Assembly (NCBI RefSeq): GCF_900115775.1
Contig: NZ_FOXS01000004.1
Span: 186,001 to 250,000 of the forward strand
Origin: Hymenobacter arizonensis
GTDB taxonomy: Bacteria > Bacteroidota > Bacteroidia > Cytophagales > Hymenobacteraceae
Reading direction: 5' to 3'
Length of the DNA: 64,000 nucleotides
Shown: one piece after another, positions 59,884 through 64,000 of the stretch
Position numbering within the stretch: the first letter of the stretch is position 1
How the letters are laid out: the number at the start of each line of letters is the position of its first letter
Translations under genes and position numbers: made by a program
Notes under the pieces: generated by a model
Databases searched by the model: none
Told to the model about the DNA's origin: nothing
What the model saw: the letters and a program-made list of their open reading frames with translations, nothing else

Positions 59884-61008
59884 CTATTTTGGCTGGTCTT
59901 CGAAAAAGGTCTTAACTGACTTTTTAAACAACCCACCACTGGTCGCTAGATACACCGTGTCGCGCCAAGTCTCCAAGCTGTTCAGCTCAAGCTTTTCTAG
60001 GCCGTCACGTTTAAGCAGGCGAGCCCGGTAGCCGGTCCCGGTATTGCTCATTTTAAGGGTAAATAAATAGTCATTGCCCGCGCCGTGACGTATGCCCACG
60101 AGGCTGTCGCCCACCGGATGCATGGTGTTGTTGCGCAGTAGAGACGGAATGCCCGAGGCAAACTGCCAAGTCAGGCCGTCATCGTTGGAAATGCCCAGTT
60201 GGTCGTTGGCCGTGTGGGCATATACCCGGCCCTGCCATTTGTAAAACGTTTCCACGCGGTGCACCTGGTTCAAGACCTGGCGATAGGTGCCGTTCTGTTC
60301 AACTCGGTACACGCCCTGGCTGCCGCAATCAACCAAAAAGTAATTGTCGATGGCGGTAATCAAGAGAGGGTAAGACGGATAAATGGGTAAGCCGACGACG
60401 GGAATGGTGATAACACGAGGTGTAAGCATGGGCCGCGACGGAATCCCATAACCATCGTAAGTAGGCACCTGCGCCAGCACCAGATGCATTTGGCTGTCTA
60501 GGAAAAAGCTGTCGGTAAGGTAGGTGAACAAAAGGTAGCGGTTGGCATTGATGGCTCCCATCTTAAAATACGTGCGGTTCCCCTTTGGTACCAGTTGCGC
60601 CCGTTGGTCGAGCCGTTTCAGCCGAATCGTATGGTAGGATTGAGAGGATACCGGGCTTTGGGTTGGGATAATAGTCACTGTCGTGTCGCCGTACGTGACA
60701 AAAAAATCCGGCCCAATGGGCAAGCGCACATTTACGTCGGTAGGGACGAAAACTAATGGACCTTCCCGAAAGCGGGGCCTGCTTTGGTTCAACATCACCG
60801 TAGTAAAAGCCCCTGGTTGTTGCAGATAAAGCCTATCGGTACCCTTGCCGATGCCTAAAACGATGTTGTAAAGACCTACGAAGGGTTCCGCCAAGACCCA
60901 ACTGTACTCGCGGTCACGGTCACTCACCACAATTTTTTCAATTTCTTTCTTGCAAGAAACCAGTAGTAAAATAATGGCTACCCAGCCATAGCGTGCGATG
61001 ACCTGCAT
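59884..61008 (-). CDS. Lipoprotein with possible beta-propeller fold, copy A
   Basis: 374 residues. Leader MQVIARYGWVAIILLLVSCK with lipobox LVSC, Cys at 19. It has the same plan as copy B: DNYFLVDCGSQGVYRVEQNG, LGISNDDGLTWQFASGIPSL (Asp-box-like) and DTVYLATSGGLFKKSVKTFF. Overall similarity to copy B is moderate, so the duplication is not very recent. It directly follows sucD on the same strand, with a terminator between them. Confidence 0.85.
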   Translation of the reverse strand: MQVIARYGWVAIILLLVSCKKEIEKIVVSDRDREYSWVLAEPFVGLYNIVLGIGKGTDRLYLQQPGAFTTVMLNQSRPRFREGPLVFVPTDVNVRLPIGPDFFVTYGDTTVTIIPTQSPVSSQSYHTIRLKRLDQRAQLVPKGNRTYFKMGAINANRYLLFTYLTDSFFLDSQMHLVLAQVPTYDGYGIPSRPMLTPRVITIPVVGLPIYPSYPLLITAIDNYFLVDCGSQGVYRVEQNGTYRQVLNQVHRVETFYKWQGRVYAHTANDQLGISNDDGLTWQFASGIPSLLRNNTMHPVGDSLVGIRHGAGNDYLFTLKMSNTGTGYRARLLKRDGLEKLELNSLETWRDTVYLATSGGLFKKSVKTFFEDQPK

Positions 61009-61030
61009 AAAAAAAGAGAATACTACTAAA

Positions 61031-61060
61031 TAAAAAAGTCCCGGCCAAAGCCGGGACTCA
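61031..61060 (-). terminator. Terminator of sucD
   Basis: The stem AGTCCCGGC (61037-61045) with GCCGGGACT (61050-61058), loop 4 nt, A-run on the left, that is a U-run on the minus strand. Confidence 0.9.
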
Positions 61061-61086
61061 AATATAGCTATAAGTTTGAAAAAGGC

Positions 61087-61968
61087 TTACTTGCCGCCCA
61101 ATACGCGGAGCATGGTATCGCCAATCTCAGCGGGCGAATCCACGACGTGGATGCCGCACTCGCGCATGATGGCCATTTTCGCAGCCGCCGTGTCGTCGGC
61201 GCCGCCTACGATGGCACCGGCGTGGCCCATGCGGCGGCCGGGAGGGGCCGTCTGGCCGGCGATGAAGCCTACCACGGGCTTCTTGTTGCCGGTTTCCTTA
61301 ATCCAACGAGCGGCTTCGGCTTCCATGCCGCCACCGATTTCGCCTATCATCACGATGCCTTCGGTCTCGGGGTCATTCATCAACAGCTCAACCGCCTGCT
61401 TGGTGGTGGTGCCGATGATGGGGTCGCCGCCGATGCCGATGGCCGTGGTCTGGCCCAGGCCGGCTTTGGTGAGCTGGTCAACGGCTTCGTAGGTCAGGGT
61501 ACCCGACTTGGACACGATGCCGATTTTGCCTTTGGTGAAAATGAAGCCGGGCATGATGCCCACTTTGCACTCGCCGGCGGTCATTACGCCGGGGCAGTTG
61601 GGCCCAATCATCGTAACGCCTTCCCGGTCTTTCAGGTAGTGCTTAACGGCAATCATGTCCTTCGTAGGGATGCCTTCGGTGATGGTGATGATGACTTTGA
61701 TGCCGGCATCGGCCGCCTCCATGATGGCGTCGGCGGCGAAAGCCGGGGGCACGAAAATGATGCTGGTATCGGCGCCGGCTTTCTCCACGGCTTCGGCCAC
61801 GGTGTTGAATACGGGACGGCCCAGGTGCTCAGAACCGCCTTTGCCGGGCGTTACGCCGCCCACCACATTGGTGCCGTAGTCCATCATCTGCTGGGCATGG
61901 AACGAACCTTCGGAGCCCGTAAAGCCCTGCACGATAACCTTGGAGTTTTTATTAACCAGAACGCTCAT
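61087..61968 (-). CDS. sucD: Succinate--CoA ligase [ADP-forming] subunit alpha
   Basis: 293 residues from the ATG of [20 protein letters not shown]. CoA-binding Rossmann domain ([24 protein letters not shown]), ligase domain with the phosphohistidine: H-containing [15 protein letters not shown] (the active His about residue 250); [10 protein letters not shown] phosphate-binding; [21 protein letters not shown]. Forms a heterodimer or tetramer with SucC (not in the window) and makes ATP from succinyl-CoA in the TCA cycle. A 22-residue upstream extension was rejected. The 3' 155 nt are duplicated further left. Confidence 0.97.
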   Translation of the reverse strand: MSVLVNKNSKVIVQGFTGSEGSFHAQQMMDYGTNVVGGVTPGKGGSEHLGRPVFNTVAEAVEKAGADTSIIFVPPAFAADAIMEAADAGIKVIITITEGIPTKDMIAVKHYLKDREGVTMIGPNCPGVMTAGECKVGIMPGFIFTKGKIGIVSKSGTLTYEAVDQLTKAGLGQTTAIGIGGDPIIGTTTKQAVELLMNDPETEGIVMIGEIGGGMEAEAARWIKETGNKKPVVGFIAGQTAPPGRRMGHAGAIVGGADDTAAAKMAIMRECGIHVVDSPAEIGDTMLRVLGGK

Positions 61969-62342
61969 TCGTAGGTGTTTTTTGGGAAATTGATGGAGTG
62001 AGAAGGGAAGCCCGGACGGGCAATGGTGCTGCAAAAGTAGGGCTTTTTAGGGGCGCGGCAAGGCACGTCTACGTTGAAAGACTGAGGAGTGCGCCAGATG
62101 GCCGGACAACGGTATTACTACTGAATTGGGCGGGTGCTGCGAATCCTTGCGCGCAGGGAATCGTTTTTCATATCGACTGTTGGTTGCTGTGCTTCCATTT
62201 CGAGCACCCTCACGAACGTGCAAACGCAAAGCGGCCAGCCTGGCGGACACCGGCCATACCCTGGGATGTGCTACTGTGCCAATGGGACCGCAGTACCGGC
62301 TGCCTCACTTTACCTCATCTATTTTGTCAGGAGATATCAGCA
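61969..62342. other. Divergent intergenic region, no gene seen
   Basis: 374 nt between sucD and the erythromycin-esterase-like gene. Apart from the sucD promoter box there is only GC-rich sequence in which a long frame stays open upstream of the lipoprotein start; that extension lacks leader or domain features. Confidence 0.5.
62032..62039 (-). promoter_or_regulatory. Putative sucD promoter, -7 box TACTTTTG
   Basis: The minus strand reads TACTTTTG, an exact TAnnTTTG match, about 64 nt upstream of the sucD start. Confidence 0.5.
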
Positions 62343-63674
62343 GTGAAACACTTTCCTTTCGCCTTGCTACTAAGCTGGTGCGTGTTCTTCACCAGTTGTA
62401 CCAATAAAAACAGCGACGCCTTCCCAAACAGCGCAATAACCATTCCCGAGCAGGGCGTGTCGCGCCTGGAAACGCCCAAGGACCTCGACCCCCTGCTCAA
62501 CCAGCTGGGCCCGGCCCGCTACGCCCTGCTGGGCGAAGCCTCGCACGGCACCGCCGAGTTTTATACCTGGCGTAGCGCCATCACCAAGCGCCTGATTCAG
62601 GAGAAGGGCTATAACCTGATTGGGGTAGAGGGCGACTGGCCGGATATGTACGAGCTTAACCGCTACGTGAAAGGGGCCAACAATGGCGCTTCGGCCACGG
62701 CTGTGCTGCAGCGCCTCAAACGCTGGCCCACCTGGATGTGGGCAAACACCGAAATTGCCGAACTGGCCGAATGGCTGCGGACGTATAACAGCACCCAGCC
62801 GGCGGCCCGTAAAGTAGGCTTCTACGGCCTCGACGTTTATAGTCTCTGGGAGTCGCTGCAAAGCATTCGCACTGATTTTCCGGAGGCTGACCCGGCCACG
62901 CGCCAGGCCGTTGATGCCGCCCTGGACTGCCTTGGCCCCTATAACCAAAGCGACGAGGCCTACGGCCGGGCCACCATGGGTGGCGCCAGCTGCGCCGAGG
63001 CAGTGGCCAATGTGCTCGCTGCCGTGCGCAACCGCATGAAAACCTTGCCACCCGGCCACGAAGGCGCTTTCAATGCCGAACAAAATGCCTTGGTCGCCGT
63101 GAACGCCGAACGCTACAATCGCGCGGCCGTGCGCAGCAGCACCACCTCCTGGAACATCCGCGACCAGCACATGGCCGAGACCATAAACCGGCTGATGGCC
63201 TTCCATGGACCAACTGCCAAGATTGCCGTGTGGGAGCACAACACCCACGTGGGCGATGCCCGCCACACCGATATGGCCAACCGCGGCGAGGTGAATGTGG
63301 GCCAGCTCATGCGCGAACAACATGCATCGGCGGGCGTGTATATCGTGGGCTTTGGTACCTATGCCGGCACCGTGACGGCGGCTCCGCGGTGGGGCGGACC
63401 CGTGACAACCATGCCCGTGCCCGCTGCTCAAAGCGGCTCCTGGGAGGCTGTCATTCATGAGCAGCGGCCTGGCAACAACCTGTTTCTCTTAGACTCCTGG
63501 CGCGGCAACGACCAGTTGACCCAACGCCGCGGCAACCGGGCCATCGGCGTGGTGTACAACCCCGCAAGCGAAAGCGGCAATTATGTGCCCACCAACCTGC
63601 CGCAACGCTACGACGCCTTTATTTTTATTGAGCAAACCCAAGCGCTGCGCCCTTTGCCAAATATGGGCGGATGA
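62343..63674 (+). CDS. Erythromycin esterase-like lipoprotein
   Basis: 443 residues with a GTG start at the leader (M/VKHFPFALLLSWCVFFTSC), Cys at 19 following FTS as a lipobox. Family motifs: ARYALLGEASHGTAEFY (catalytic Glu/His), LIGVEGDWPDMYELNRYV, MDIYSLWE-type VGFYGLDVYSLWESL, SSTTSWNIRDQHMAETI, WEHNTHVGDARHTDM (His) and DAFIFIEQTQALRPL. The family includes Ere-type macrolide esterases, but most members have unknown substrates. Lipid anchoring places it at the outer or inner membrane rather than in the cytoplasm where resistance enzymes usually work, so a role in resistance is doubtful. A frame starting 115 codons earlier exists but is not supported. Confidence 0.88.
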   Translation: MKHFPFALLLSWCVFFTSCTNKNSDAFPNSAITIPEQGVSRLETPKDLDPLLNQLGPARYALLGEASHGTAEFYTWRSAITKRLIQEKGYNLIGVEGDWPDMYELNRYVKGANNGASATAVLQRLKRWPTWMWANTEIAELAEWLRTYNSTQPAARKVGFYGLDVYSLWESLQSIRTDFPEADPATRQAVDAALDCLGPYNQSDEAYGRATMGGASCAEAVANVLAAVRNRMKTLPPGHEGAFNAEQNALVAVNAERYNRAAVRSSTTSWNIRDQHMAETINRLMAFHGPTAKIAVWEHNTHVGDARHTDMANRGEVNVGQLMREQHASAGVYIVGFGTYAGTVTAAPRWGGPVTTMPVPAAQSGSWEAVIHEQRPGNNLFLLDSWRGNDQLTQRRGNRAIGVVYNPASESGNYVPTNLPQRYDAFIFIEQTQALRPLPNMGG

Positions 63675-63832
63675 GAAGCCGGGTCGGGGAACTGATTGTG
63701 GGTCCTGAGTATTAGTAGAGCTGCAAAATCATAGGATACTGCGCGGCCCGCTGCTCCCGGGAAGAGACGAAGCAGCAGGCCGTGCAATGCCAATAAGCAC
63801 ATGGTTTGTCCGTGCCTCCCCGCCGGAATTCG

Positions 63833-63840
63833 TACCTTTG
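63833..63840 (+). promoter_or_regulatory. Putative promoter, -7 box TACCTTTG
   Basis: Exact TAnnTTTG match, 37 nt before the ATG of the final gene. A TTTG that might be the -33 box lies about 24 nt upstream, slightly far. Confidence 0.55.
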
Positions 63841-63876
63841 CCCCTTAATAAGACCTAGCCCCACCCACCACTTTCA

Positions 63877-64000
63877 ATGTATTTTAACCACGTCATCGAG
63901 GCCGTTGGCCATACTCCACTCGTTAAGCTCAACAAGGTAACCGACGGTATCAAAGGTACTATTTTAGCCAAAGTAGAGTATTTCAACCCCGGCAATTCGG
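63877..64000 (+). CDS. Cysteine synthase / cystathionine beta-synthase, N-terminus (cut by window edge)
   Basis: 41 codons present. The start MYFNHVIEAVGHTPLVKLNK and the EYFNPGNS that follows are typical of PLP-dependent fold-type II enzymes; the PLP lysine normally follows directly in SVKDR, just beyond the edge. The substrate (O-acetylserine or homocysteine plus serine) cannot be decided from this part, so no symbol is given. Confidence 0.88.
   Translation, partial: MYFNHVIEAVGHTPLVKLNKVTDGIKGTILAKVEYFNPGNS

Noticed and set aside
61998..62342. Upstream extension of the erythromycin-esterase-like gene by 115 codons
   Set aside because: The extension has no domain or leader and would bury the obvious lipoprotein signal peptide in the middle of the protein.

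Overview
The window looks like chromosomal DNA of a GC-rich member of the Bacteroidota, most likely Hymenobacter or a close relative in the Hymenobacteraceae (inference, no search was run). The pointers are -7 boxes of the TAnnTTTG type in front of pheT, dnaX, an M16 peptidase gene, sucD and the cysteine-synthase-like gene; typical Bacteroidota families (CBM9/DUF5916 outer-membrane-type proteins, DUF4097 secreted proteins, DUF1684, carboxypeptidase-regulatory-like proteins, HisKA_3 kinases, double FtsX/MacB permeases); few Shine-Dalgarno sequences; and many long palindromic repeats between genes. No plasmid, phage or IS genes were seen. The window cuts a gene at each end: an M16 peptidase at the left and a cysteine synthase/cystathionine beta-synthase at the right.

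Layout. 0-7 kb: three tandem, closely related secreted M16 zinc peptidase genes (minus strand), each followed by a strong terminator. 7-12.8 kb: pheT, an orphan histidine kinase overlapping a small membrane-protein gene, an unknown protein and a DUF1684 protein. 12.8-20.8 kb: a secreted M1 aminopeptidase, RadC, a membrane metallophosphoesterase, a lipoprotein, a carboxypeptidase-regulatory-like protein, the UV endonuclease UvsE and a small unknown protein. 20.8-30.4 kb, the most unusual part: a tandem duplication of about 1.3 kb that made two Thr/Ser/Gly repeat proteins and left broken stubs of its flanking genes, followed by two successive cassettes of ECF sigma factor, membrane anti-sigma factor with HEAT-like repeats, and two DUF4097 proteins. 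Both sigma genes are preceded by the same motif, TGTAAC-N15-CGGT. 30.7-34.7 kb: a CBM9/DUF5916 protein and a HipA-like kinase/DUF3037 pair. 34.8-45 kb: an NtrY/NtrC-like two-component system divergent from a HlyD-ABC-FtsX-FtsX export system. 45-50 kb: a small membrane protein, a beta-lactamase-fold serine hydrolase, tmRNA and dnaX. 50-64 kb: a fourth M16 peptidase, icd, secreted unknowns, a mercuric-reductase-like flavoprotein, two paralogous lipoproteins separated by a fragment of sucD, sucD itself, an erythromycin-esterase-like lipoprotein and the start of a cysteine synthase-type gene.

Three themes recur. Local tandem duplication made the M16 trio, the Thr/Ser/Gly pair, the sigma/anti-sigma/DUF4097 cassettes and the lipoprotein pair, and in two cases the broken junction is still readable. 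Envelope functions dominate: secreted peptidases, lipoproteins, DUF4097 proteins and an exporter. Intergenic space holds at least four families of REPIN-like inverted repeats, one copy of which sits inside another. dnaX carries an A10 tract after its motor domains where a -1 shift meets a stop codon at once, which suggests a short gamma-like product.
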